A DNA stretch of 64,000 nt from JAPWJZ01 sp964575605 (GCA_964575605.1 CAZNRN010000011.1:48246-112245); one strand, 5' to 3'. Counted from the stretch's first letter, positions 37,270-45,080 are shown. Made by a program: numbers and translations. The notes: generated from the letters alone by a model not told the origin.

Positions 37270-38006
37270 GACGATGCTGCCTTTCGCGAGAGGCCGCCAT
37301 AACGGCGGTCGCGCCCGTTGAAGAAGGCGATCGCCTCCTCCATGTCCTTCTTGCCGAAATCGGGCCAGAGGGTGTTGGTGAAAAACAGCTCGGCATAGGC
37401 CAGCTGCCACATCAGGAAATTGCTGATACGCGATTCACCGCTCGTCCTGATCATCAGGTCGGGGTCGGGGATACCGCGCGTCATCAGGTAGCGGGAGAAA
37501 ATATCCTCGTCTATTTTTTCGATATCGACCTTATCGGCCTTCGCCTGGCGCGCCAGTTCCTTGGCGGCGAAGACAATATCCTGCCGCCCGCCGTAGGACA
37601 GCGCGATGATGACGGTGATCTCGCGGTTATCCTTCGTCTCCTCTTCCATTTTCTGGATCGTCCTGACGATGTCTTCAGGCAGCCGCGTGCGGTCGCCGAT
37701 GACCATCAGGCGCGCGCCTTTCTTTTTCATCTCCGCGGTTTCGCGGGACAGGTAATAACGCAGCAGGTTCATCAGGTCGTCGATTTCGGCGGCCGGACGG
37801 TTCCAGTTTTCGGACGAAAAGCTGAAGAGAGTGATAAAGGGAACGCCAAGTTCCTGCGCAGCCTCGACCGCGCGCTGTGCGGCCTCCGCGCCTTTCTTGT
37901 GGCCTTCAGAACGGCTCAGACCCCGCGCAGTCGCCCAGCGTCCGTTGCCATCCATGATGATGGCGACGTGGTTTGGCGTTGCGGCGGTGTCAGATGCAGG
38001 TGACAT
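37266..38006 (-). CDS. uppS: Undecaprenyl diphosphate synthase
   Basis: 246 residues from the ATG at 38006, whose A is the last base of the frr stop codon (TGATG). The catalytic motif is HVAIIMDGNGRWATARGLSRSEGH, with FSFSSENWNRP (conserved Ser/Asn/Trp) and the C-terminal PDPDLMIRTSGESRISNFLMWQLAYAE. It is a cis-prenyltransferase producing the C55 carrier for peptidoglycan and O-antigen units. Confidence 0.97.
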   Translation of the reverse strand: MSPASDTAATPNHVAIIMDGNGRWATARGLSRSEGHKKGAEAAQRAVEAAQELGVPFITLFSFSSENWNRPAAEIDDLMNLLRYYLSRETAEMKKKGARLMVIGDRTRLPEDIVRTIQKMEEETKDNREITVIIALSYGGRQDIVFAAKELARQAKADKVDIEKIDEDIFSRYLMTRGIPDPDLMIRTSGESRISNFLMWQLAYAELFFTNTLWPDFGKKDMEEAIAFFNGRDRRYGGLSRKAASS

Positions 38007-38563
38007 CAGACCTGCTTGATCTCCGTTTCCTTGTGCGCGAGGCTGTCGTCGATTTTCTTGATCCACTGGTCGGTCATTTTCTGGATCTTTTCCTCGTTCA
38101 TTTTGAGGGCGTCTTCGGACAGCTGGCCTGCGGCTTTCATCTTCTTGGCATTGTCCATGCCTTCGCGGCGGATGTTGCGGACGGCGACGCGCGCGGCTTC
38201 GGCATATTTCGCGGCGACTTTCGCCAGTTCGACGCGGCGTTCTTCGGTCAGGCCGGGCAGCGGTACGCGGATCAGCGAGCCTGCGGGCTGCGGGTTGAGG
38301 CCGAGTCCGGCGGAGGCAATGGCCTTTTCAACGGCTTTCGCGTTGTTGGCATCCCAGACCTGCACGTTCAGCAGGCGCGCTTCGGCGACGGAAACGGAGG
38401 CGACCTGGTTCAGCGGCATCTTCGCGCCGTAGACTTCGACCTGCACGCCGTCGAGCAGGTTGGCGGAAGCACGGCCGGTGCGCAGGCCGCTCAGTTCTTT
38501 GGAGAAACTGTCATGCGTCGCATGCATGCGGCGCTCGAGATCGTTCATATTTACATCAGCCAT
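38006..38563 (-). CDS. frr: Ribosome recycling factor
   Basis: 185 residues, full length. L-shaped protein mimicking tRNA: domain I helices with LSGLRTGRASANLLDGVQVEVYG, domain II beta barrel with VSVAEARLLNVQVWD and the C-terminal helix NIRREGMDNAKKM ... EEKIQKMTDQWIKKID. It releases ribosomes after termination together with EF-G. It overlaps pyrH by 8 bases. Confidence 0.97.
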   Translation of the reverse strand: MADVNMNDLERRMHATHDSFSKELSGLRTGRASANLLDGVQVEVYGAKMPLNQVASVSVAEARLLNVQVWDANNAKAVEKAIASAGLGLNPQPAGSLIRVPLPGLTEERRVELAKVAAKYAEAARVAVRNIRREGMDNAKKMKAAGQLSEDALKMNEEKIQKMTDQWIKKIDDSLAHKETEIKQV

Positions 38564-39293
38564 TTGCGGCCTCCTTCTGGTCAGTCACAATTGTACATTC
38601 GCCGCGGCCCTGCATGATTTCAGCAAAGGCGCCGGGGCGCTTGATAGAAAAGACGATAACGGGGACGTTGTTTTCGCGCGCCAGCGAAATGGCCGCAGCG
38701 TCCATGACGCCGAGGTCTTTGGCGAGCACTTCAAGGTAGGAAAGCCTGTCGTATTTTTTGGCGTTCGGGTTTTTGGCGGGGTCAGCGGTGTAAACGCCGT
38801 CGACCTTCGTGCCCTTCAGCAGCGCGTCGCAGCCCATTTCATTGGCGCGCAGCGCGGCGGCACTGTCGGTCGTAAAGAACGGGTTGCCGGTCCCCGCGCC
38901 GAAAATAACCACTCTGCCCTTTTCGATGTGGCGGATGGCGCGGCGGCGGATGTAAGGCTCGCAGACGCTGTCCATCGGTATGGCCGATTGCACGCGCGTA
39001 TCGACGCCGATTTTTTCCAGTGCGTTTTGCAGCGCGAGGGAGTTGATGACGGTCGCCAGCATGCCCATGTAATCGGCGGAAGCCCGGTCCATGCCCTCCG
39101 CCGCGCCTGAGACGCCGCGGAAGATGTTGCCGCCGCCCACAACGAGGCAGACCTGCACGCCCAGTTTCAAGGCGTCTTTGACATCTTTGGCTACGCGGTT
39201 GACGGTATCGGTATCAATGCCGTATTCGCCGTCCCCCATCAGGGCTTCGCCTGAAATTTTCAACAGGACGCGCTTGTATACTGGCTTCGACAT
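38556..39293 (-). CDS. pyrH: UMP kinase
   Basis: 245 residues. Amino acid kinase fold: YKRVLLKISGEALMG, VVGGGNIFRG, MDRASADYMGMLATVINSLAL (UMP site) and GAGTGNPFFTTDSAAALRA are all diagnostic. It phosphorylates UMP to UDP as a hexamer, normally regulated by GTP and UTP. It starts a unit after the rpsB-tsf terminator and overlaps frr. Confidence 0.97.
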   Translation of the reverse strand: MSKPVYKRVLLKISGEALMGDGEYGIDTDTVNRVAKDVKDALKLGVQVCLVVGGGNIFRGVSGAAEGMDRASADYMGMLATVINSLALQNALEKIGVDTRVQSAIPMDSVCEPYIRRRAIRHIEKGRVVIFGAGTGNPFFTTDSAAALRANEMGCDALLKGTKVDGVYTADPAKNPNAKKYDRLSYLEVLAKDLGVMDAAAISLARENNVPVIVFSIKRPGAFAEIMQGRGECTIVTDQKEAANG

Positions 39294-39346
39294 GTGACCC
39301 GTAACCCCTTGGGTGTGAAGAATGTAGTTTGCGTAGTTTATATAGT

Positions 39347-39386
39347 AAAAGGCCCTCCCCTCAATTCCCCTGAGAGGAGGGCCTTT
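39347..39386 (-). terminator. Terminator after rpsB-tsf
   Basis: AAAGGCCCTCC / GGAGGGCCTTT around an 18-base loop; on the minus strand the stem is followed by TTTT. It lies between tsf and pyrH and may be partially read through. Confidence 0.75.
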
Positions 39387-39392
39387 GTATCC

Positions 39393-40319
39393 TTAGCCGC
39401 CGGCGGCCATTTTGGCCACTTCGTTGGCGAAGTCGTCTTCTTTCTTCTCGACGCCTTCACCCACTTCGTAGCGGACGAAGCCGGCCAGTTTAACGGGCGC
39501 GCCCGCTTCCTTGCCTGCTTTTTCCAGCACAGCGGAGATTTTGGTTTCGCCGTCGATCACGAAGGTCTGTTCGAGCAGCACGACCTGTTCGTAGAACTTG
39601 CGGAGGGAGCCTTCGACCATCTTCTCGACGATCTCGGCGGGCTTGCCGCTTTTCGCCGCTTTATCTGCGTAGACAGAGCGTTCGCGGGCGATAAGGTTTT
39701 TATCGAGCGAGGCGACGTCCAGCGATTCAGGACGGGCAGCCGCGATATGCATCGCGATCTGCTTGCCGACGGCCTGCAGTTTTTCCGCGTTGCCGGTCGA
39801 TTCAAGCGCGACGAGCACGCCGATCTTGCCGCGGCCGGGCGAGAGCGCGCTGTGCACGTAGCTTGCGACGACGCCCGAGTTGACTTTGATCGACTGAAGG
39901 CGGCGCAGCGTCATGTTCTCGCCGATGGTGGCGATGAGGTCGGTCAGTTTCTGCTCTGCCGTCTTGCCGCCCAGTTGCGTTGCCTTCAGCTTCTCGACGG
40001 TGTCGATCTTGCCTTTCAGCGCGGCGTCGGTGATTTCGGTCAGGTATTTCTGGAAGTCTTCGTTGCGCGAGACGAAGTCGGTCTCGGCGTTCAGTTCCAG
40101 CACGACGCCGAAGGTGCCTTCGGAGGCGACGGAAACGAGGCCCTGCGCAGCCGCGCGGCCCGATTTCTTGGCGGCCGAAGCGAGGCCTTTCTTGCGCAGG
40201 AAGTCCATGGCGGCTTCGACGTCGCCCTTGGTTTCGACGAGCGCCTTTTTGCAGTCCATCATGCCGGCGCCGCTTTTTTCGCGGAGGTCGGCTACGAGTT
40301 TTGCTGTGATCTCGGTCAT
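39393..40319 (-). CDS. tsf: Elongation factor Ts
   Basis: 308 residues. The N-terminal UBA-like domain has ITAKLVADLREKSGAGMMDCKKALVETKGDVEAAMDFLRKKG, followed by the TDFVSRNEDF motif that inserts into EF-Tu and displaces magnesium and GDP. Two core subdomains and the C-terminal module follow. It is the nucleotide exchange factor for EF-Tu and follows rpsB in its usual place. Confidence 0.97.
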   Translation of the reverse strand: MTEITAKLVADLREKSGAGMMDCKKALVETKGDVEAAMDFLRKKGLASAAKKSGRAAAQGLVSVASEGTFGVVLELNAETDFVSRNEDFQKYLTEITDAALKGKIDTVEKLKATQLGGKTAEQKLTDLIATIGENMTLRRLQSIKVNSGVVASYVHSALSPGRGKIGVLVALESTGNAEKLQAVGKQIAMHIAAARPESLDVASLDKNLIARERSVYADKAAKSGKPAEIVEKMVEGSLRKFYEQVVLLEQTFVIDGETKISAVLEKAGKEAGAPVKLAGFVRYEVGEGVEKKEDDFANEVAKMAAGG

Positions 40320-40345
40320 AATATTATCCCCTCTTCTGTTTTGGA

Positions 40346-40379
40346 AACGTCATCCCCGCGTAAAAACGGGGATGACGTT
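40346..40379. repeat. Perfect 13-bp palindrome between rpsB and tsf
   Basis: AACGTCATCCCCG and CGGGGATGACGTT flank an 8-base loop (CGTAAAAA). It has the look of the short GTCATCCCCG-type extragenic palindromes dispersed in several alphaproteobacterial genomes. No U-run follows on the minus strand, so a processing or pausing hairpin is likelier than a terminator. No second copy was noticed in the window. Confidence 0.7.
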
Positions 40380-40420
40380 GCCTTGTTCATTCGCTGCCGC
40401 GGGCGCGGCAGCGGTATCGA

Positions 40421-41203
40421 TTAGCCGGCGGCTGCCGCCTTGACTTCTTCTTCCAGGCTTTCCGGTTCCGGATTAGCCGAAGCGCCGGTGTCGGCGCCGG
40501 TGGAAGTGACTTCAGCCTGCAGGCCGTCGAGGACGGCTTCGGCGAAGAGGTCGCAGTACAGGTTGATGGCGCGGGTTGCGTCATCGTTGCCGGGGATCAT
40601 GAAATCCACGTTGTCGGGATCGCAGTTGCTGTCGACCACGCCGAAGACCGGAATACCGAGACGCTTGGCTTCCAGGATCGCGTTGGATTCTTTCATCACG
40701 TCGATGACGACCATTGCGTCGGGCAGGCCGCCCATGTCCTTGATGCCGCCGAGTGCTTTTTCCAGCTTCTCTTTCTCGCGGGCGAGGTTCAGTTGTTCTT
40801 TTTTCGTCAGGCCGTGCTGGACTTCGGGGTTAGCGAGCATTTCGTCGACCTGGCGCAGGCGCTTGATCGAGTTCGAGATGGTGTTCCAGTTGGTGAGCAT
40901 GCCGCCCAGCCAGCGGTAGTTGACGTAGTACTGGCCGCAACGCTTGGCGGTTTCAGCGACTTTGTCTGCAGCCTGGCGCTTGGTGCCGACGAACAGGACG
41001 CGGCCGCGGTTGGCGACGATGTCGCGCACGCCTTTGAGCGCCTGGTGCAGCATCGGCACAGTCAGCTCAAGGTTGATGATGTGGACGTTGTTGCGATGGC
41101 CGTAGATGTACGGCTTCATCTTGGGGTTCCAGCGGCGGGTGTGGTGGCCGAAGTGGACGCCCGCTTCGAGCAGCTGGCGCATGGTGAACGTAGGCATAGT
41201 CAT
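40421..41203 (-). CDS. rpsB: 30S ribosomal protein S2
   Basis: 260 residues. The N-terminus TMRQLLEAGVHFGHHTRRWNPKMKPYIYGHRNNVHIINL, VLFVGTKRQA, YVNYRWLGGMLTNW and FGVVDSNCDPDNVDFMIPGNDDA are diagnostic for S2. It bridges the head and platform of the small subunit. The C-terminal tail is acidic and Ala-rich. It is the first gene of the long leftward block, preceded by a structured leader. Confidence 0.97.
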   Translation of the reverse strand: MTMPTFTMRQLLEAGVHFGHHTRRWNPKMKPYIYGHRNNVHIINLELTVPMLHQALKGVRDIVANRGRVLFVGTKRQAADKVAETAKRCGQYYVNYRWLGGMLTNWNTISNSIKRLRQVDEMLANPEVQHGLTKKEQLNLAREKEKLEKALGGIKDMGGLPDAMVVIDVMKESNAILEAKRLGIPVFGVVDSNCDPDNVDFMIPGNDDATRAINLYCDLFAEAVLDGLQAEVTSTGADTGASANPEPESLEEEVKAAAAG

Positions 41204-41234
41204 TTGATCGGTATCCTTTTCCGGTTATGACCTC

Positions 41235-41299
41235 TGCGGATGCAGTCCCTTCCGGGACACCGAAGCGGTCGCCTGTGAACAGGTTTCCGCAAATCCGCA
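41235..41299 (-). promoter_or_regulatory. Cloverleaf-like structured leader of rpsB
   Basis: On the minus strand a 7-bp stem TGCGGAT/ATCCGCA (41293-41299 with 41235-41241) encloses three consecutive perfect hairpins: CCTG-TTCA-CAGG (41272-41283), ACCG-CTT-CGGT (41259-41269) and GTCCC-GGAA-GGGAC (41245-41258). The element ends 31 bases before the rpsB start. By position it could be the autoregulatory target of S2, as for other ribosomal protein operons. No tRNA signature bases (T-psi-C, anticodon) are present. Confidence 0.6.
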
Positions 41300-41554
41300 T
41301 GTGATTTTAGTACACGGACATAAGGACCATCCTCATGTCTCGTGCGGGCGTTTTTACAGGTAACGCGCGTATTTTGCAAGGAAAACATTGGGTTTTTCAA
41401 AGGCCGCCCGCCCCGTTTGTGCAGGACTTCAGCAGCTTTTCAGGAGATCGGGTGACGGCCCTGTTGCCGTTTCGGGGCATTCCTGCCCTCTTTTTCCCGA
41501 TAAATCCATTTGTTTTCAATTAGATAATAAGTGAAGCGCTTCCCCTGTTTTTAT
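41300..41554. other. Intergenic region between rpsB and the 41.6-kb gene cluster
   Basis: No gene was found here. On the minus strand TTGCAA (complement of 41374-41379), 17 bases, TAAAAA (complement of 41351-41356) is a weak candidate for the rpsB promoter, giving a leader of about 145 bases. The rest shows nothing recognisable. Confidence 0.4.
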
Positions 41555-41584
41555 TTGACATAACGCAACCGTTTTAGATATACT
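41555..41584 (+). promoter_or_regulatory. Promoter of the 41.6-kb small-protein cluster
   Basis: Perfect TTGACA (41555-41560), 18-base spacer, TATACT (41579-41584); one of the best sigma-70-type promoters in the window, 36 bases before the next start codon. Confidence 0.7.
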
Positions 41585-41620
41585 CGCGGCACAAGAAAAA
41601 CAGAGGGCTAAGTAAAAATA

Positions 41621-42088
41621 ATGAACTGGAATCCTTACAAAAGACCCGATTACAAGAACATGACGGATGCCGAACTGGATGCGACGGTAAAGAGCCTCGA
41701 CCGCAAACAGAAGATCGCCCTCGCCGTCAACGTGCTGGCGCTGGGCTGGGCCTGCGTCGCGCTGGGCGGCATTTTCTGGCCGGCAATCTTCCCCGCCATC
41801 CCCGCCTTCGTCAGCAACTTCATGGTGGCGGGCGCCCTGTTCTCGCAGACGCGCTTCAGCACACTCAGGCGCGAATGTAATAGTGAAAAGCTTGACCGCG
41901 AGCTCGCGCAGCTGAGCAATACCTTCCAATCGACCATGAAAAGCCTGGCCGAAGACGCCGCACCCAAACCCGCCAGCGAACCCGTCAAGCCTTCCTTCAA
42001 CCATACTGCCGCGACGGTGCTGGACGAGGACATCGAGGTCAGCAAGCCCCTCACCTTCAAGAAAAAAGCTCCGGGCGCGACCGCGTGA
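41621..42088 (+). CDS. Two-helix membrane protein of unknown function
   Basis: 155 residues. A polar N-terminus (NWNPYKRPDYKNMTDAELDATVKSLDRKQK) precedes two transmembrane helices (about 31-52 and 54-75: IALAVNVLALGWACVALGG, FPAIPAFVSNFMVAGALF), then a helical and Pro-rich tail ending KPLTFKKKAPGATA. The tail motif KPLxFKK also ends the repeat protein at 14402-15337. First gene of a rightward operon; the stop region overlaps the next start. Confidence 0.65.
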   Translation: MNWNPYKRPDYKNMTDAELDATVKSLDRKQKIALAVNVLALGWACVALGGIFWPAIFPAIPAFVSNFMVAGALFSQTRFSTLRRECNSEKLDRELAQLSNTFQSTMKSLAEDAAPKPASEPVKPSFNHTAATVLDEDIEVSKPLTFKKKAPGATA

Positions 42089-42567
42089 TAGGCTTCATCA
42101 AGAAAATCTTCGGCCCCTCCAACTGCGATGACGCCAAGCTGGCAGAACGCACGGTACGCGCGGCGAAGGCTAACGACATCACGAATTTCTACGGGTGCTG
42201 CGGGTCGTGGTCGGCGATGGCATCGGTGCCTGCGCTCCTTTGCATGTTTATCGGCCTTCCGGGCATTATTCCGTTCGCGCTCTTCGCAGGCGGGCTTGCC
42301 GTTCTCGGCAGCGCGATCCCGATGATCAAGCTGACCGAAAAGATCGAAAACGCCTTTACCACCGAATGCAAGAGCCGCAAAGTCTGTCCGCCCGGCTGGG
42401 ACCGCGATTATTTCCTTCCGCCCGAGCCGAAGAACGACAACAATCCGCAAATTCCCGTACTGACCGACATCTTCGATCCCCAGGCCGCCATTACGCTCGG
42501 CGAGAAAATAGCCGTTGGCCGTACGCTGAAGCTGAAACGCAAACCCCATGCCTTCCGCAAATCCTGA
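42085..42567 (+). CDS. Two-helix membrane protein of unknown function, second member
   Basis: 160 residues starting at a GTG that overlaps the upstream stop (GTGA), so translationally coupled. Topology matches the preceding gene: short polar N-terminus, two hydrophobic helices (about 45-80, with ASVPALLCMFIGLPGIIPFAL), then a polar tail. Two cysteine pairs are visible, FYGCCGSW and CKSRKVCPPG. It ends with a basic stretch LKLKRKPHAFRKS. No family was recognised. Confidence 0.62.
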   Translation: MIGFIKKIFGPSNCDDAKLAERTVRAAKANDITNFYGCCGSWSAMASVPALLCMFIGLPGIIPFALFAGGLAVLGSAIPMIKLTEKIENAFTTECKSRKVCPPGWDRDYFLPPEPKNDNNPQIPVLTDIFDPQAAITLGEKIAVGRTLKLKRKPHAFRKS

Positions 42568-42949
42568 CAGGAAAATCTACCGCACCCCGTCTTTCAGCAT
42601 CATGAAGGACGGCGTCGAGCATATCGTTTACTGGAGCATCGACCCGTCATATTTCAACGCGGGCAAGGCCTATGTGCGGGAAAACGATATGGACCCGAAA
42701 TTCTGCACCTCGCGCGTCGCGACCGACGAACTGCCGGAACTGGAAGCGCTCCGCGCCATCCAGAAGTTCGAGGAAGACGCCGCCGCGAAATATCCCCTGA
42801 CACCGCCCGGCCACACGCACCGCAAATGGGAAAGCGACAGCTCCGCCAAGGCGCCCCACTGGCAAGAGCACCCCGCCATAGAAGAAGACCGCACACGGCA
42901 GAACCAGGCGGCGCTGAAGGCGAAAAAGCCTTCATTCAAGCTGAAATAA
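42548..42949 (+). CDS. Lineage-specific soluble protein with FKLK tail
   Basis: 133 residues, overlapping the previous gene by 20 bases. An N-terminal half with aromatic residues (IYRTPSFSIMKDG, HIVYWSIDPSYFNAGKAYV) and a polar C-terminal half ending AKKPSFKLK. It looks like a distant paralogue of the protein at 44684-45076: both have the order Tyr-rich start, Y/F-W-x-x-x-P-x-Y, a Glu/Ala-rich helix and the same final KKPxFKLK. The function is unknown. Confidence 0.6.
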   Translation: MPSANPDRKIYRTPSFSIMKDGVEHIVYWSIDPSYFNAGKAYVRENDMDPKFCTSRVATDELPELEALRAIQKFEEDAAAKYPLTPPGHTHRKWESDSSAKAPHWQEHPAIEEDRTRQNQAALKAKKPSFKLK

Positions 42950-42994
42950 CGCGGCCTGCTTGCCCGCCCCGCGGCAGAGGGGTAAACTAAAGGT

Positions 42995-44230
42995 ATGGCC
43001 CGCCGCTATCCCTATATCATCGCCCTCCTCCTCTGCCTCGCCGCTTTTCCGGCGCGGGCGGATGATTTCGAGGATGGCAGGGCGGCCTATTACAAACATG
43101 AATTCAAGACCGCGCTGAAACTCTGGCAGCCGCTGGCCGACAAAGGCCATCCCGGCGCGCAGTTCGGCATGTACACGCTTTACGAGAACGGCGAAGGCGT
43201 CAAGAAAGATACCGCACAATCGCTCAAATGGCTGAAAAAAGCGGCGTCGCAGGATCACGTCAATTCGCTCTACACGCTCGGCTTCAAATACGACATCGGT
43301 GAAAACGTCAAACAGGATTTCACCGAAGCCGCAAAATGGTACCGGAAGGCGGTCGACAAAGGCGACGGCGCGGCGGCGGTAAACCTCGCAGCCCTCTACG
43401 AAAACGGCCGGGGGATGAACAAAGATGATGCCGAGGCCGCAAAACTTTATGCCATGGCCGCGCAACAAGGGATTCCGTTCGGCGAATACAACCTGGGCGC
43501 CATGTATTCCGAAGGGCGCGGCGTGATAAAAGACTTCGCCACCGCCGAAAAATACCTGCTGGCCGCAGCCGACGACGGCATGAAGGAAGCAATCACGCGC
43601 CTTGGCGAAATATATGCCGAGGGCGGCAACGGCATCGACCGCGACTATCAAAAGGCCATCCGCTTCCTCGAGCACGGCACGAAGCTGGAAGATCCGCAGG
43701 CCATGGTCGACCTTGGCCTCATGTACCAGCAAGGTACAGGGGTCATGCAGGATTACAACATCGCGTTGAACTGGTACCGCCGCGCCGCCGACAAAAACGA
43801 CGCCCGCGGGCAAAGGATGCTGGGCGAGATGTACCTGCACGGCCATGGCGTGCCGCAGGACAACAGCCTCGCCGCGATGTGGTACAAGCTGTCGGCGCTG
43901 CAAGGCGACGGAGACGCACAGGTCAGCCTTGGCCAGATGTACGAAAACGGCAAGGGCGTCGCCACCAACTACCCCGAAGCTGCGAAGTGGTACAAGCTTG
44001 CCGCCGAACGAGGCCACGCCCCCGCTGCCGCGCACGTAGGCGCTATATACGAGAAAGGCCTCGGGTTAAAGGCGGATAACGTGCAAGCCTATGCCTGGTA
44101 TGCAGAGGCCGTGGAAAAAGGCGATGCTGCGGCCAGAAAAACGCTCGAGGAACTGGCCGCGAAAATGACACCGGCTGAAATCGCCAAAGCCAAAAAAGCC
44201 AGCCTGAAATGGCCTGTCATCCCGAGATAA
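42995..44230 (+). CDS. Sel1-repeat protein, secreted
   Basis: 411 residues. Residues 1-22 are a signal peptide (YIIALLLCLAAFPARA). About ten Sel1-type TPR-like repeats of 36 residues follow, each with G-x-x-x-A-x-x-x-L-G-x-x-Y-x-x-G-x-G-V-x-x-D-x-x-x-A-x-x-W-Y (for example GDAQVSLGQMYENGKGVATN). They form a superhelical protein-binding scaffold, here in the periplasm. Sel1 proteins often take part in envelope signalling or secretion. It is 45 bases after the small-protein cluster and may be co-transcribed. Confidence 0.88.
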   Translation: MARRYPYIIALLLCLAAFPARADDFEDGRAAYYKHEFKTALKLWQPLADKGHPGAQFGMYTLYENGEGVKKDTAQSLKWLKKAASQDHVNSLYTLGFKYDIGENVKQDFTEAAKWYRKAVDKGDGAAAVNLAALYENGRGMNKDDAEAAKLYAMAAQQGIPFGEYNLGAMYSEGRGVIKDFATAEKYLLAAADDGMKEAITRLGEIYAEGGNGIDRDYQKAIRFLEHGTKLEDPQAMVDLGLMYQQGTGVMQDYNIALNWYRRAADKNDARGQRMLGEMYLHGHGVPQDNSLAAMWYKLSALQGDGDAQVSLGQMYENGKGVATNYPEAAKWYKLAAERGHAPAAAHVGAIYEKGLGLKADNVQAYAWYAEAVEKGDAAARKTLEELAAKMTPAEIAKAKKASLKWPVIPR

Positions 44231-44248
44231 CGCCCCTGAATTTTGTTC

Positions 44249-44277
44249 TTGTTTTGTTCTCATGGTTGTGCTATGCT
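44249..44277 (+). promoter_or_regulatory. Candidate promoter of the Cys-rich microprotein unit
   Basis: TTGTTT (44249-44254), 17-base spacer, TATGCT (44272-44277). It gives a leader of about 180 bases containing a perfect hairpin TCCGGGC/GCCCGGA (44425-44444) 20 bases before the start codon. Confidence 0.45.
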
Positions 44278-44464
44278 CAAATCATGATGAAAAAATGTAT
44301 CCTTTTCCTGATTAAAATAACCAAAAGCCTCCTCAGGAGGGCCCTAACCCCCTCACAAACAAAGGAAAACAACCCGGTACCACCCGATGTAACCTCCTCC
44401 GCGCCCCTTGCGAATATGCAGGTGTCCGGGCAATACCGCCCGGAAAGAACCGAGGAGCCCCACA

Positions 44465-44596
44465 ATGACCCTCACAGAGAAAACCGGCAAGTGCTGCGGC
44501 AGCTTCAATTCGGCAGTGCAACCGGCGGCAAAAGCCCCCGCGCTGAACCCGAACGATGTCTGCCCCTGCTACCGCAAGCCAGCACCCAAGATGTAA
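44465..44596 (+). CDS. Cysteine-rich microprotein, 43 residues
   Basis: The ATG at 44465 has GGAG nine bases upstream. The 43-residue product starts MTLTEKTGKCCGSFNS and ends NDVCPCYRKPAPKM. A CC pair at 10-11 and a CPC at 33-35 could bind a metal. There is no transmembrane helix or signal peptide. It stands alone between a promoter and a strong terminator. The whole unit could alternatively be a non-coding RNA; the good ribosome binding site and cysteine pattern favour a protein. Confidence 0.5.
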   Translation: MTLTEKTGKCCGSFNSAVQPAAKAPALNPNDVCPCYRKPAPKM

Positions 44597-44601
44597 CGCA
44601 G

Positions 44602-44637
44602 AAAAGGCCGGCTCCCGCACAAGGACCGGCCTTTTTT
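44602..44637 (+). terminator. Rho-independent terminator after the Cys-rich microprotein
   Basis: AAAAGGCCGG / CCGGCCTTTT stem (44602-44611 with 44626-44635), 14-base loop, T run through 44637. Confidence 0.9.
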
Positions 44638-44683
44638 ATCACCCCTTTCGTTTCTTCCGGCGGCCGTTGTACACTCGGCCATC

Positions 44684-45076
44684 ATGTCACCCAAAGACGA
44701 TACCTGGCGCACGCATGCTTACCCGGCCGAGAGGCCCTCGGGGTACGATTACATCTTCTGGGTCATGGAACCCGCGTACCAAAAACCGGGATACCAGATC
44801 CGCGAACACAAGATAGCGCCCCGCTCCGCCTTCAGCAGCCGCATCGCCGACGGTATCGACGAGCGGGAAGCCATGAAAATGATGGCAGGCCTGGAAGCCA
44901 GAGAGGCCCGCCGTACCGCGCCCGTGGCCGAGGATAAACTAGCCAACTGCCTTGGAACCGAAGAACCCTACCGCACGGCCAGCCATATCGCCGCACACCC
45001 GTCAGTCACAACGGCGCTGACACAGCAGCGATTGAAAGAGCTGAAGGGCAAGAAACCCGCGTTCAAGCTTAAGTAG
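44684..45076 (+). CDS. Lineage-specific soluble protein with FKLK tail, paralogue
   Basis: 130 residues. N-terminal aromatic section (DDTWRTHAYPAERPSGYDYIFWVMEPAYQ), then a Glu/Arg-rich helix (DEREAMKMMAGLEAREARR) and a C-terminus ending KGKKPAFKLK. The general order of features and the final motif match the protein at 42548-42949. No signal peptide; probably cytoplasmic. The function is unknown. Confidence 0.6.
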   Translation: MSPKDDTWRTHAYPAERPSGYDYIFWVMEPAYQKPGYQIREHKIAPRSAFSSRIADGIDEREAMKMMAGLEAREARRTAPVAEDKLANCLGTEEPYRTASHIAAHPSVTTALTQQRLKELKGKKPAFKLK

Positions 45077-45080
45077 AGAA

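Noticed and set aside
41235..41299. tRNA gene reading of the cloverleaf before rpsB
   Set aside because: Stem and loop lengths and the lack of T-loop and anticodon signatures do not fit a tRNA.
42932..44035. A 367-codon minus-strand frame opposite the Sel1 gene
   Set aside because: The plus-strand Sel1 protein has a signal peptide and regular repeats; the opposite frame has neither.
44209..44937. A 242-codon plus-strand frame beginning near MMKKCILFLIKITKS
   Set aside because: It crosses the Cys-rich ORF, its terminator and the next gene in another frame, and its later part has shadow composition. The hydrophobic start could at most be a leader peptide.
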